From NCBI GenBank assembly GCA_964017155.1, contig OZ024858.1, forward strand, positions 27,686,687 through 27,750,686: a stretch of 64,000 nt of DNA, in the 5' to 3' direction. Shown one piece after another: positions 1 through 11,904 of this stretch. Source of the stretch: Oasisia sp. SBJ-2009 (lineage: Eukaryota > Annelida > Polychaeta > Sabellida > Siboglinidae). Position numbers and translations under genes: made by a program. Position 1 is the first letter of the stretch. Every line of letters starts with the position of its first letter. The notes below the pieces were generated by a model. The model was not told the DNA's origin, did no database searches, and worked only from the letters and a program-made list of their open reading frames with translations.

Positions 1-923
1 TGAGTAATGATTGTCATGTCAGCATCCAGGTCTTTATTGCTTCTGTGTATTGTTTACTGCATTATGGTTATCCAAGAAAACAATAAATAATGTAGCTAGA
101 ACTATACATTTTATTTTAGAGCATTCCAGGAAAAGGATTGTCATGTCTTTATATATGAGTATATTTTATATGCATTTAATAAAAATAAAACAAAAACATT
201 GTGTTCATGTATTGTTTTAAATACTAAGAATTTCCAAGAAAGTAGTTATTTAACGACTTAAGTTCAAAGCATGTTGATACATTCACTATCATCATGTAGT
301 ATCAATAAGACAAATAGCAGGCTTTGCAGTACTTTAGCAAGAACTTGTACGCAAACGCAGTCATTAATAAAATATCATAGTTTATTAATGCTGTTGTCAT
401 TAAGTCTTCGTTGCACATTTCGATACAGGCAATATACTTTATAATACTTAATAGCAAATAACTGTGATGAGTCAGATTGTTAAGTTGAGGACCATCATCC
501 AAGTTGCGGTAAAATCATAACACCAGCATCCATGTAAACTAATAAGTAAGTCATGTCTGCACATAAAGTAATTGGTCTACTCTGCATATTTACCCTCCAA
601 AATTTTGTTGAAACAATTCTGAAACGTCACCAGCAAACGTAGAATTCATTCCTCAGTAGTAAAATAAACCACCAGCAAAACAAGTTGGCCAACTAATTCA
701 CTTGATTAAACTCCAGGGAACAAATGCAGCAATTAAATTCTTGTGGCAAACAATTTCTTGTGCATATGTATCATTTCTACGAACTAAGAAAATCAATAAA
801 AACCAGTTGCTATATCAGCCATGTGAGTTGACTCGAGATATTTCCTGTAATACTTGTATACCAGGGCACAGGTGAAATGGTGCATATTTCTTTAAAATAA
901 AAAATATATTATTTGTTTGATAT
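1..923. other. 3' flank of threonine aldolase A, no gene seen
   Basis: AT-rich sequence with only short random open frames. No motif, repeat array or transposon end was recognised. Confidence 0.6.
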
Positions 924-929
924 TTTATT
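924..929 (-). promoter_or_regulatory. Candidate polyadenylation signal of aldolase A
   Basis: AATAAA on the minus strand 11 bases after the stop codon. This would give a very short 3' UTR, so a further downstream signal may be used instead. Confidence 0.4.
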
Positions 930-939
930 GGACATTTTG

Positions 940-1146
940 TCACATAAGCCGACCGTCGTGAACGTATGTTATCCCCGGCTTCAGATGGGACATTTCCTCG
1001 AGAACGTAGGTGATCTTTTTGATAGCGGCCTCAACGTCCTTATCATTCACACTACTGTGGATGACTAGACGCGCCACCCAGTGTGTGGACGGGTGGCCTC
1101 GCACCGAGATACTCTCCCCAACGTCTTTCTCTTCCTGATCCGTCAC
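940..1146 (-). CDS. THA1: Threonine aldolase A, exon 9 with stop
   Basis: Residues 351-418 and TGA. It holds [19 protein letters not shown] with Arg376, the likely substrate carboxylate ligand. The C-terminal tail (residues 405-418) is unlike copy B's. Confidence 0.9.
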   Translation of the reverse strand: MTDQEEKDVGESISVRGHPSTHWVARLVIHSSVNDKDVEAAIKKITYVLEEMSHLKPGITYVHDGRLM

Positions 1147-4145
1147 CTGAAAACACAAGGATCTACGTACACAGTACAACTACACACACAGTACACACAC
1201 AGTACACAGTACAACTACACACACAGTACACACACAGTACACAGTACAACTACACACACAGTACACACACTCCATGGTTCCTTACGTGTCAGCACTTTCT
1301 TATTTTATTTAATATACTAATAATTTTATTGATCTATTTATTCTAATATTTTATTAACTTATTATTTTAGCTCACACTGTCGTATCCTTTACACTGCATG
1401 ACCGTGAAATGTAATGCACAAATAATTATTTATCTATTTATTTTATTAATTTATTCATCGTTTTAATGTTCAGTTAATTGTATTTATCTATTTTTCACAT
1501 TTATTTTATTACTTTAGCACACAGCCACGTTACAACTGCAGGATAGTGAAACCACTTTTTAGCAGTAAATACTTGAAGACTAAAGCATTACTGATTTCGG
1601 GCAGTAAATGCCAGTTTTTGTTACAATGGTGTCACAGTTGGTTTGTTTGTAATTTTCCTAAAATAAATATTAATCATAGGAAGATTAACATATTTGTAGC
1701 AGAAGGAGTAGTGTAGACACACGCTATTTAAAAGTTGTTGATTTTATCACGCATGTGTTCATTGGAGACGAGAATGGCACAAAGAATAATCAAAAGGTAA
1801 TGTTAAATGTGAACATGCACCTACCTGAGACAGGCAGAACTATCACGTGAGAGTGTCGCCTGATCCTATCAGATGGTTGTCATTTACCCAAGGATGTGTC
1901 ACTGAACGTTTATGTCACGTGAAACAGTCACACAGTTACTTGACAGTCTGTCACAGAACTGTTGTGTCACCTACTTGACAGTCTATCACAGAACTGTTGT
2001 GTCACCTACTTGACAGTCTGTCACAGAACTGTTGTGTCACCTACTTGACAGTCTGTCACAGAACTGTTGTGTCACCTACTTGACAGTCTATCACAGAACT
2101 GTTGTGTCACCTACTTGACAGTCTGTCACAGAACTGTTGTGTCACCTACTTGACAGTCTGTCACAGAACTGTTGTGTCACCTACTTGACAGTCTGTCACA
2201 GAACTGTTGTGTCACCTACTTGACAGTCTGTCACAGAACTGTTGTGTCACCTACTTGACAGTCTGTCACAGAACTGTTGTGTCACCTACTTGACAGTCTG
2301 TCACAGAACTGTTGTGTCACCTACTTGACAGTCTGTCACAGAACTGTTGTGTCACCTACTTGACAGTCTGTCACAGAACTGTTGTGTCACCTACTTGACA
2401 GTCTGTCACAGAACTGTTGTGTCACCTACTTGACAGTCTGTCACAGAACTGTTGTGTCACCTACTTGACAGTCTATCACAGAACTGTTGTGTCACCTACT
2501 TGACAGTCTGTCACAGAACTGTTGTGTCACCTACTTGACAGTCTGTCACAGAACTGTTGTGTCACCTACTTGACAGTCTGTCACAGAACTGTTGTGTCAC
2601 CTACTTGACAGTCTGTCACAGAACTGTTGTGTCACCTACTTGACAGTCTATCACAGAACTGTTGTGTCACCTACTTGACAGTCTGTCACAGAACTGTTGT
2701 GTCACCTACTTGACAGTCTGTCACAGAACTGTTGTGTCACCTACTTGACAGTCTGTCACAGAACTGTTGTGTCACCTACTTGACAGTCTGTCACAGAACT
2801 GTTGTGTCACCTACTTGACAGTCTGTCACAGAACTGTTGTGTCACCTACTTGACAGTCTGTCACAGAACTGTTGTGTCACCTACTTGACAGTCTGTCACA
2901 GAACTGTTGTGTCACCTACTTGACAGTCTGTCACAGAACTGTTGTGTCACCTACTTGACAGTCTGTCACAGAACTGTTGTGTCACCTACTTGACAGTCTG
3001 TCACAGAACTGTTGTGTCACCTACTTGACAGTCTGTCACAGAACTGTTGTGTCACCTACTTGACAGTCTGTCACAGAACTGTTGTGTCACCTACTTGACA
3101 GTCTGTCACAGAACTGTTGTGTCACCTACTTGACAGTCTGTCACAGAACTGTTGTGTCACCTACTTGACAGTCTGTCACAGAACTGTTGTGTCACCTACT
3201 TGACAGTCTGTCACAGAACTGTTGTGTCACCTACTTGACAGTCTGTCACAGAACTGTTGTGTCACCTACTTGACAGTCTGTCACAGAACTGTTGTGTCAC
3301 CTACTTGACAGTCTATCACAGAACTGTTGTGTCACCTACTTGACAGTCTGTCACAGAACTGTTGTGTCACCTACTTGACAGTCTGTCACAGAACTGTTGT
3401 GTCACCTACTTGACAGTCTATCACAGAACTGTTGTGTCACCTACTTGACAGTCTGTCACAGAACTGTTGTGTCACCTACTTGACAGTCTGTCACAGAACT
3501 GTTGTGTCACCTACTTGACAGTCTGTCACAGAACTGTTGTGTCACCTACTTGACAGTCTGTCACAGAACTGTTGTGTCACCTACTTGACAGTCTGTCACA
3601 GAACTGTTGTGTCACCTACTTGACAGTCTGTCACAGAACTGTTGTGTCACCTACTTGACAGTCTGTCACAGAACTGTTGTGTCACCTACTTGACAGTCTA
3701 TCACAGAACTGTTGTGTCACCTACTTGACAGTCTATCACAGAACTGTTGTGTCACCTACTTGACAGTCTATCACAGAACTGTTGTGTCACCTACTTGACA
3801 GTCTGTCACAGAACTGTTGTGTCACCTACTTGACAGTCTATCACAGAACTGTTGTGTCACCTACTTGACAGTCTGTCACAGAACTGTTGTGTCACCTACT
3901 TGACAGTCTGTCACAGAACTGTTGTGTCACCTACTTGACAGTCTGTCACAGAACTGTTGTGTCACTCACCTCTTCGAGTCTGTCAAGGAAGAATTGTGCT
4001 TCGAACCCCTTGAGCATGTGGATCAAGATAATGTTTGTTTGCACGCGGTTCAAGTCAACATGGACCAACCCATGACTCCCCTTCATAATGGCTGCAACAT
4101 GTACACAGTGGGGCTGTAGAGAGACACACACACACACACATGCAT

Positions 4146-4206
<61 letters not shown>

Positions 4207-7200
4207 GGCACGCACACATGCACGCACACACACATTGTGGCTGTTGACAAACATTCATGCGCAACACACACATTGTAGCCAGACCACTTTTGCAATCCTT
4301 CGGCAATTTCTTTTACTGGATATGGACAAAAGATAATGGAGTTTTTCTGAACCGTTAACCCAGAGCAGAGCTACCTTAGAACCTATGCCAAACACATCAT
4401 TCTTTTGGACTGGGCAGACTGATCAAACAAACACTGGCTGGAATGATCACCGAATTTGCAGACATAGAAAACTACCGTGGGTACATATATAGCAGCAGTA
4501 ATTCCAAAGTCACATACCACAGCAGTGACTCACAAAGCCACACACCGGCGTCATCGTGCCTCACCTTCCGCTATCATGCGTGCATGTTTGTGGTCCGTTT
4601 TCAGTCTTGGTATCATATCGTCGAGGGAGACCATGGCAGCTGCTGCAAGCAACCCTGGCTTTCTCATTCCCCCTCCCAAAGCCTTCCGCAGCCTCACTGC
4701 CCTGTAAGAGGTCAAACACAGGACAAACATAGGTCAAACCCGGGTCAAACACTAAACAACCCAAACCCGACCACCTGGCCCATTGGGAACATAGTGAGTG
4801 GCTGTAATGCTTCAGACCACAAGGTATATTTTTGCAATGCGTAAATATGACATAAATAGCACACGATATCTGTCTCAAAATTCAAGTTCTTTTGGTGGGT
4901 GAGGGGTAACCACATTTAACTTCACACTAATATATGGAGCCCCCCTCGACTGACCGTACAACACTCCAGCATGTGACTGTTAAATCGGTCATCAATAGAT
5001 TTCATTGGGATACACACCACAAAACATAATTATGATTGGTGTTAAGGGATGGTATTGGTGTTAAGGGATGTACCACTAAATCATAGTTTTTTGTGTGGAT
5101 TATGACCTCTGCGTATAAATTGAACTTTGTAAAGAAACACATTCTTACTTGTGTATGAATTCACCCGACCCGGCAATGATGGAACCAACAGGTGCACCAA
5201 GACCCTGAAATAAAAGGCAACCTAGAATGAATACATATTCTGGTCTTCTTCTATACATAGTTGTAAGACTTCAATTGAATCTAGTAGACATCAACCAATG
5301 ATGGCGATTATGTCAAAGCAGTGTTGGTGAGTTAATTCATAACCTGGGGCATCCTAGTGACGAAAGACGAATAACAACTACTATAACAACATTAAAATAA
5401 CCGTAATAACCAATATACGACTCCTGCTATCCGTTGCCATCCATTATGACCTGGGGGTTTACAGCCGCTGCCACACTTCAGGCTGGTTAACCAACCTACA
5501 CAAGCTCTAGGGAGGAGAGGGAAGTTCCACATATTCTGGCATCAATCTTTGCTATGACTTTTACAAACACTGTCTACTATCTTTCTTTAACCAGACAAAA
5601 TTTGGTTCTGTGAACCAAGACGACAAAGTACCTTGGAGAAGCTCAGGCTGACCGAGTCGACACTCTCCAGAATCTTCCTGGGTTCCGTGTCTAGTGCTGC
5701 CGACGCATTCATCAGTCGTGCACCATCCATGTGAAGTGGCAGTTTGTGGTCATCTGCGATTTTTCTTAACTACAATTGAACATAATGCAATGGCGGGGGT
5801 CTCTAGCTGTGCTTAAGATAACACTGTATAACACAATTAGGTTGTCCACAGTTGATAGATAATTAGATTGTTGAACCTGTTTAAAGAAGTTATGTTTAGA
5901 CCACTGTAAGTTAACTTCCTCCGATATGTCAAGTCCCACTTAACATTTCTATACCTTAATTTGGTACTCACTCACTTTCTTGGACAAACGGCCTTTGATC
6001 TACCAATTGGTGATTATTAAAAAATTTGTTTTATACTTTTTAAAGTTGCCTGACATTCTCCAGGTGACATTGGAGTTAAGTTAAAGAACTGATTTGTAGT
6101 TAATTTTTTTAAATACTGCCACAGTGGTAAATACTGCACAAGGTATGTCACGTCGTGGGCAAACATAAAGAAGTGCTACTCTACTGTTACACCAAAATGC
6201 AACACATTGAAACGTTGACATATTGCTGCCATCAACTTACACCCTTAAAACCTAGCAACCAAAACGCCAATTCATCAAAACAAATCTGATGTAAATAAAT
6301 GCGCCACGCACCTTTGTAAGGAAGTCGAGTGGCAGCACAACCCCGCCACAAACGTTGTGTGTGTCCTCGACACATATGAGTCCAGTGACTGGCTGATGCG
6401 TGTCGTTCTCAGGGCGAATGTTTGCCTCAATGTCGTCCAGCTCAAATGTTCCGTCTGGTAGATTGAACATGGTTCGTGGGTGCACGCCACCTAACTGAAA
6501 GTGGAACAAAGTATGTTGACGGACACGGGCGTAGCTAGGCATAAATACATGTGAAGCACTAATTAATGATATCAATCTACATTTTGTCATGAGTGCCTGG
6601 TGCTCCAGAATGTTGTGTAGCATGTGTGACGACCCAACCGGTTGACATGTAGTGCATTTTTTAAGTCTCAAATTATCAGAGTAAATAGAACTCGTGAAGG
6701 AATAAATAATAAAAATACACATTATTATTACTGCGTGAAACATGTTGAAAAGGTGGATGACTGGAATGGTTAATATGCTAAGTTATACATAGCATATGTT
6801 TGAATGTGCTACATAATAGGCAATCACAATGTTTTATTGTGTTCATTGTACTACAATAACAGTAATCATCAGTGGGAACATCTATTACAATGACTAGGTA
6901 TGCATTAAAATAATCCTTATTGTACTTATAATAATGTAATTAAAGAAAGCTATCACTTTGCAATAGTTACAGCCTTTTAATTACAGCCAAGCTAAAGCAA
7001 TACTGTAAATTGTATACGTGTTGTATTTAAGAGTCTGTATTGTCTTCAACATCGGTTCAGTTACTACCCCCTCCTTAATTCGGGGCGGAATAATAGGGCT
7101 ATGCGCCTGTTCTTCTGACGACTGAACTGATGAATGATGCATGTAGCATCCAACTCTGTGTCCTTGTGGACATGCATCAAGACCAGTCCAGACATGCGTT

Positions 7201-9997
7201 CAAGTCGGGTTTATATTTCTTGAATTGTGTTGTCGAGTGTGTCTAGTCTCCCAGTGAGATTCTCGTTTCCCGTCTTGCCTTCCAGCGACCCACTTCGTTT
7301 TGTAGTTGACGCATATCTCCAGTCATGTCATCTTGGAACACTTCGTACAGTTGGACTATTCTAAATTTCTGGTGTCAGATGCACCAGTTGTTTCACTATA
7401 ATGTAATGAACCACGTAGCGATCTTGAGCCACTAACAGTAGTGTGTTTATTTCGTGCAGCAAGTAGTCCATGAATGGTAAGCACTTTCCCTCTTCCAGTA
7501 CTGACACGTGGTGTCAGAGGGAACATTTTCGCGGTGTCTTTGTTTTTCAGCATGGGCTGCTCGGTTCAACCTCGAATTTCGCCGCCAGCGCCTTCATGTA
7601 ATGTGTTTCATATCTGGATCTACCTTCTCTTGTTGTAGCTGGGAGATGACAGTGACTGATTCCTTTGCTGTCTCCACGAAGTAACATAGTTTGGCTTGTA
7701 GAAATGTGTCAAATTGTTACAAGTGTGTGATGATGTTTTCGTTACTAAAGGCTATGAACAAAACTGGGCATCCTCTGGGTATTTTGTGGTTGCCTTATTG
7801 ATGTGGAAGCATGTGTGCACGGCTTCGGAAAACGAATAAACTCATGCAATTAGCAGTAAATTTTTTTTCAAGCGAACACAGTATAATAATTTTACAAAAC
7901 AAATCTGAAATGTACAGTGTTCAAGAAGGCAAGCTTTCAGATTTCTCTCCATCGGGTAATTTAAGGTCATGCTATCGACATCTTAATAATTAGTCTGCAT
8001 GCCTAGAATCACTTCAGTATGCTGTACATGAATAGGTGAATGTCAACAATTATGAAGCACCCTTTGATTTGTAATTGCTTAGTTTCTGCTCACTCACACT
8101 GGCCAAGCCGCCCTGTTCGTATATCATCTGGTGGGACTGGTGTCCCAGAAGTACCTCCAAGCCACGGGTGTGACAGTGACTCAACACTGCAACAGTCATG
8201 ATCAGAGATCAGGAAAAGTCACTACAGACAGGCAAGACAGGTCAGGAAAAGTTACCACAGACAAGAGAGGTCAGGAAAAGTCACAACAGACAGACAAGAC
8301 AGGTTAGGAAAAGTCACTACAGACAGGCAAGACAGATCAGGAAAAGTCACGACAGACAGACAAGACAGGTCAGGAAAAGTCACGACAGACAGACAAGACA
8401 TGTCGGGAAAAGTCACTACAGACAGACAAGACAGGTCAGGAAAAGTCACGACAGACAGACAAGACAGGTCGGGAAAAGTCACTACAGACAGACAAGGCAG
8501 GTCAGGAAAAGTCACTACAGACAGACAATACAGGTCAGGAAAAGTCACGACAGACAGACAAGACAGGTCAGGAAAAGTCACCACAGACAGACAAGACAGG
8601 TCAGGAAAAGTCACTACAGACATACAAGACATGTCGGGAAAAGTCACTACAGACAGACAAGACAGGTCAGGAAAAGTCACTACAGACAGACAAGACATGT
8701 CGGGAAAAGTCACTACAGACAGACAAGACAGGTCAGGAAAAGTCACTACAGACAGACAAGACAGGTCAGGAAAAGTCACTACAGACAGACAAAACAGGTC
8801 AGGAAAAGTCACTACAGACAGACAAGACAGGTCAGGAAAAGTCACTACAGACAAACAAGACAGGTCAGGAAAAGTCACTACAGACAGACAAGACAGGTCA
8901 GGAAAAGTCACTACAGATAGACAAGACAGGTCAGGAAAGTCACGACAGACAGACAAGACAGGTTAGGAAAAGTCACTATAGACAGACAAGACAGGTCAGG
9001 AAAAGTCACTACAGACATGCAAGACAGGTCAGGAAAAGTCACGACAGACAGACAAGACAGGTCAGGAAAAGTCACCACAGACAGACAAGACAGGTCAGGA
9101 AAAGTCACCACAGACAGACAAGACAGGTCAGGAAAAGTCACCACAGACAGACAAGACAGGTCAGGAAAAGTCACTACAGACGACAAGACAGGTCAGGAAA
9201 AGTCACCACAGACAGACAAGACAGGTCAGGAAAAGTCACCACAGACAGACAAGACAGGTCAGGAAAAGTCACCACAGACAGACAAGACAGGTCAGGAAAA
9301 GTCACTACAGACGACAAGACAGGTCAGGAAAAGTCACCACAGACAGACAAGACAGGTCAGGAAAAGTCACTACAGACAGGAACTTATTTATAAACACTCC
9401 AAATTTGCTCCGTGATACTTAGGGTTAAAAAAACTTTAAAATAAGTAATACATTATACAATAGGTAATCATGAGCAAAGCACATACCTGCTATCAAGTTA
9501 GCCATGGTGCCACTTGGGACGAACAAAGCAGACTCCTTGTTGAACATATCAGCAACTCTCTTTTGCAGCGCTGAAAAGGACATTTAGATGTTGTAAACAC
9601 TACAAGTATAACATTGGGAGCACTACCTACAGTGCGTAGGTACTCATATAATATATATATATATAAAGATATTTATCAATCCCATATAAAATGCACATAT
9701 CAGTGTATTTACACCAGCGTCCACCTGTTGTTGGACACATACACATACACACTAACCGTTAATTGTAGCGTCTTCCCCAAACACGTCGTCGCCCATTGTG
9801 GCGTCACTTATAGCCTGCCTCATGGCCGGCGTCGGCTTAGTGAGAACATCACTTCTCAGGTCCACTGGGTACACCCTTGCTTGCTTCTCTGCGGCTTCTT
9901 TGACTCGCTCGCAAACACAAGTCCTCCAACTCAGCGTAGTCCATCCGGCCAGCCTTGGGAAGCATTCAGGCCTCAGGGCAAACAGTCGCACCGCCAT
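940..9997 (-). CDS. THA1: L-threonine aldolase, copy A (9 exons, 418 codons)
   Basis: PLP-dependent fold-type I aldolase that splits threonine or allo-threonine into glycine and acetaldehyde. Exons in transcript order: 9997-9757, 9570-9487, 8186-8098, 6494-6312, 5769-5632, 5204-5149, 4701-4565, 4091-3970, 1146-940. Every junction is AG/GT and the phases close to one open frame of 418 residues, near the family's usual metazoan length (bacterial enzymes are about 330-350). By analogy with E. coli LtaE, His127 (in [10 protein letters not shown]) should stack on PLP, His184 (EDTHN) line the substrate site, Asp214 and Arg217 (HMDGAR) bind the PLP nitrogen and active site, Lys245 form the Schiff base just before GLGAPVGS, and Arg376 (ARLVIHS) bind the carboxylate. 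The N-terminal 35 residues are Arg-rich and poor in acid, suggesting a mitochondrial presequence. A CAG directly precedes the ATG, so an upstream exon is possible. The gene looks intact and is paired with copy B downstream on the window. Confidence 0.93.
1171..1270. repeat. 35-bp tandem repeat in aldolase A intron 8, near exon 9
   Basis: About 2.8 copies of a 35-bp unit made of TACAACTACACACACAG followed by two ACAC..AGT blocks. It begins about 25 bases upstream of the exon 9 acceptor. The open frames across it are artefacts of the repeat. Confidence 0.85.
1938..3968. repeat. 35-bp minisatellite at the exon 8 donor of aldolase A, about 58 units
   Basis: Near-perfect tandem copies of a 35-bp unit containing TGTCACAGAACTGTTGTG on the plus strand. 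The only recurrent variant is a G/A change in GTCTGTC or GTCTATC. Read on the gene's strand, each unit resembles the last 30 bases of exon 8 plus the first intron bases, with AG/GTGACA at the junction. The array runs right up to the true donor at 3969/3970. There are no variable spacers. Confidence 0.97.
3970..4091 (-). CDS. THA1: Threonine aldolase A, exon 8
   Basis: Residues 310-350. It encodes [20 protein letters not shown] and ends GAG/GTGAGT. It is one codon shorter than copy B exon 8 and its last 30 bases differ from the adjacent array units, although those units match copy B's exon end. Confidence 0.9.
4123..4235. repeat. AC microsatellite in aldolase A intron 7
   Basis: A run of CA dinucleotides broken by a few CATGCA and CACGCA variants. 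Copy B has a related ACAC-rich repeat at the same place in its intron 7 (20090-20220), so the repeat predates the duplication. Confidence 0.9.
4565..4701 (-). CDS. THA1: Threonine aldolase A, exon 7
   Basis: Residues 264-309. It contains [19 protein letters not shown] and [10 protein letters not shown], the conserved segment after the active-site loop. Acceptor TCTTACAG, donor GTGAGG. Confidence 0.9.
5149..5204 (-). CDS. THA1: Threonine aldolase A, exon 6
   Basis: Residues 246-263 plus two bases, beginning with [10 protein letters not shown] directly after the catalytic lysine. Acceptor TATTTCAG, donor GTAAGA. Confidence 0.9.
5632..5769 (-). CDS. THA1: Threonine aldolase A, exon 5
   Basis: Residues 200-245, phase 0. 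HMDGAR gives Asp214 and Arg217; the last codon is the PLP lysine Lys245, so the catalytic [10 protein letters not shown] motif is split by intron 5. Confidence 0.92.
6312..6494 (-). CDS. THA1: Threonine aldolase A, exon 4
   Basis: Residues 139-199, phase 0 at both ends. It carries GGVHPRT and [11 protein letters not shown] with His184. Acceptor CTTTCAG, donor GTGCGT, which is also the donor hexamer in copy B. Confidence 0.92.
7064..7690 (-). pseudogene. hAT-superfamily transposase C-terminal remnant in intron 3
   Basis: The minus strand reads [19 protein letters not shown] and then a Phe-Ser-Arg-Gln stretch ending at a stop at 7064-7066. This resembles the C-terminal dimerisation end of hAT transposases of the zinc-finger MYM/THAP-repressor type (LSGLALLNIHRDI...). 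Upstream pieces at 7245-7350 ([20 protein letters not shown]) fit the same family in another frame, so the copy is frameshifted and dead. Confidence 0.6.
8098..8186 (-). CDS. THA1: Threonine aldolase A, exon 3
   Basis: Residues 109-138. It contains [10 protein letters not shown] with the PLP-stacking His127. Acceptor TGTTGCAG, donor GTGAGT. The 33-bp tandem array begins within about 20 bases upstream of its acceptor. Confidence 0.9.
8205..9378. repeat. 33-bp minisatellite in aldolase A intron 2, about 36 units
   Basis: Tandem units of 33 bp with core GACAAGACAGGTCAGGAAAA. Because 33 is divisible by three and the unit lacks stops, long open frames arise on both strands; these are not genes. 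The array starts about 20 bases from the exon 3 acceptor. The matching intron of copy B has one degenerate unit near 24545-24575, followed by the same flank (CTTATTTATAAACAC-like). Confidence 0.97.
9487..9570 (-). CDS. THA1: Threonine aldolase A, exon 2
   Basis: Residues 81-108. It encodes the [18 protein letters not shown] stretch typical of the family. Acceptor CTTTTCAG, donor GTATGT. Same 84-base length and phase as copy B exon 2. Confidence 0.9.
9757..9997 (-). CDS. THA1: Threonine aldolase A, exon 1
   Basis: Residues 1-80 plus one base. It holds the Arg-rich presequence-like start and the family motifs [15 protein letters not shown] and MGDDVFGED. The donor reads AACG/GTTAGT. The bases just before the ATG (TCGTACAG) look like a 3' splice site. 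Confidence 0.9.
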
Positions 9998-11638
9998 CTG
10001 TACGAATGTAAGATAATGAACAGAAACATTTCACGATCACACGAGACGCTTGGCGCACATGCTTTCAGGAAAGCAGTTACAGGCTGAAGTCAGTTATTTT
10101 GACTGTCTAACTTAAAAAACTTTATTCTCATCACAACACAGTTTGCTGATGGTACTCACAACGACTTAGAACAAGCAGACGGATCCTCTGGTATAAACCA
10201 AAGGGCAATGTCACGGACAAAAATCCCTGAATTTAAAGTCATAACTGTTCCTTGTAAGTTCGATAAAAATCACATCATATAAATCTAATAAAACAGTCAA
10301 CTTAGGCCTCTGTTACAAATGGAACAGGACACACAGTTTGATATAATGGTTAATAAAGTATAAGTTGTCTACTAAATAAAGTTGTACACGTAAACATGGT
10401 ATAAACCATACAGTACAGTACAAACTAGGCACTTCAAGTAAAAGTGAAATATCATGTTATAACATTGGCAACCGGATAAAATTAAAGGTAATTGTTTAAG
10501 GGTCACTCAAAGTCAAAAGGTGGCAATGGCAAAGCAGCACTAGCGAGCAAAGCCCATTACATAAAGCCTGGTAATCCTCGACGGCATATGTACATTTTGT
10601 GAATGCTGTAGGAGTCCAGAGAACTTGATGCAATGTTTATGTCACACCGATTGAACAAAGAGAAATTTGCTGAGCTGCATTTTCTAGAAAACCGCTTTTG
10701 TTTCAATCCATGACAATTTGGTCCAGATAGGTTTTGCCAGTCGAGTGGTTTGCTATCGAGCAGTGTACTAGTGTCTCAATAATGCTATTAGAGCCGTTTT
10801 TATTTTGCCGCTTTCCATCATGGTTTGCCGTTGTTTCTTCCAACATAGCAAGCAAACCACACAGACAGGGTACAGCCTTAAGCACTCTGTGTGGGTCCTT
10901 ACCAGCCTGTGTCAAGTCGAATGGTGGAGGAGGTGGCTGAACCACAGCTCTGAATGACGGTCACAAACCTGATGCACTGCGGTGGGGCTGGTCTGAAAGG
11001 AGAAGATAATAATATTTTTTATTTGTAAACGCTGTATATCCAGAAACATTTCCGCTCAACGGCGCATAAAATACATTGTAACAAATATATATTTAAAATA
11101 TTCATAATCAGTTAAACTATCACGTAAAGACGAAATGTTAAATGATAATAAATAGATCATTAAATAAAGCTTGTAAAAGTCCTAGTTCATAAGCTAAACT
11201 TATCAGCAATAAATAGATAAAATAAAATAATAAATAAGTAATAAAATATATTAGTAACTTAATAATAAAGAGGGTAAACAAAATTGCAAAACTTTAATTA
11301 CAGTTAAAATAAATTCATTATAAAATACCCTACAAGTAGTTTACAAATGCGGCCTTAAAAAGATGTGTTTTCAAATTGGACTTAAGAAGTTCAAGTGAGT
11401 CTATTAGTCACAGACTGTCCGGTAGGTCGTACCATAGGATATCTGTACGAGAGTGACTATGTGGGACACTGGGAGTATGTTGGGATCTGTAGGAGATGCT
11501 GATGTGATGTGGTGGAGGAGAGTAGATGTCGCTTGCATTCAGGAGACCCGGTGGAGAGGCGGCAGGTCCAAGTGGTTGGGCAGCAGGGCTTTATGAGACC
11601 CGGTGGAGAGGCGGGAGGTCGGACTGGTTGGGCAGCAC
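9998..11638. other. Upstream region of threonine aldolase A
   Basis: No gene is recognised. On the minus strand, 10993-10908 is bounded by a good acceptor-like CTCCTTTCAG and a donor-like CTG/GTAAGG, so it could be a 5' UTR exon spliced to the CAG before the ATG at 9997. A short open frame at 10703-10945 (minus) has no recognised domain. 11020-11400 is AT-rich. 11541-11645 holds two copies of a 57-bp unit containing GACCCGGTGGAGAGGCGG. Confidence 0.4.
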
Positions 11639-11904
11639 GGCTTTATGCAGGATAAAAGTTGCCAGTCACAACATGTTTTGATGGACGAAGTTAACTGATA
11701 CACATACAAGACAGTTGAGATGTGTTTTACGACCCAAAATGAACTACAAAAGCACCATTTATACCCACATTCAAGGCATTGCTGGTGTGGTTTTTGAATA
11801 TTTTTTACTCATTAGTATTTTTAACCAATCCAGTGATACTTCTGCCCGTCCACAACAGGTCTTACCCATCCAAATGTTGGGTGGACGGGTCTCTACAAAA
11901 AGCC
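11639..11904 (+). mobile_element. Short MITE-like element, family 1, copy 1
   Basis: Begins CGGCTTTATGCAG and ends GGTGGACGGGTCTCT...AAAGCC. The same roughly 280-bp unit occurs at 13001-13283, 30910-31199 and 58053-58345 in both orientations, with CTTTATGCAG at one end and CTGCATAAAG at the other. An internal hairpin lies around the GGACGGGT motifs. No open frame is present. Confidence 0.75.

Noticed and set aside
1938..3968. CRISPR-like array
   Set aside because: Units are directly adjacent with no variable spacers, and the sequence is an animal intron.
4055..4336. Frames with poly-Thr-His or poly-Cys-Val in AC tracts (also 26012, 37503, 61490)
   Set aside because: Dinucleotide repeats read as protein.
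8198..9415. Long open frames of up to 240 codons on both strands
   Set aside because: They are produced by a stop-free 33-bp tandem repeat inside an intron, open in several frames at once; there is no domain and no splice support.
10703..10945. 80-codon minus-strand frame starting MVQPPPPPFDLTQAG
   Set aside because: No recognised domain and no splice-linked partner exon; part of it may be a 5' UTR exon of aldolase A.
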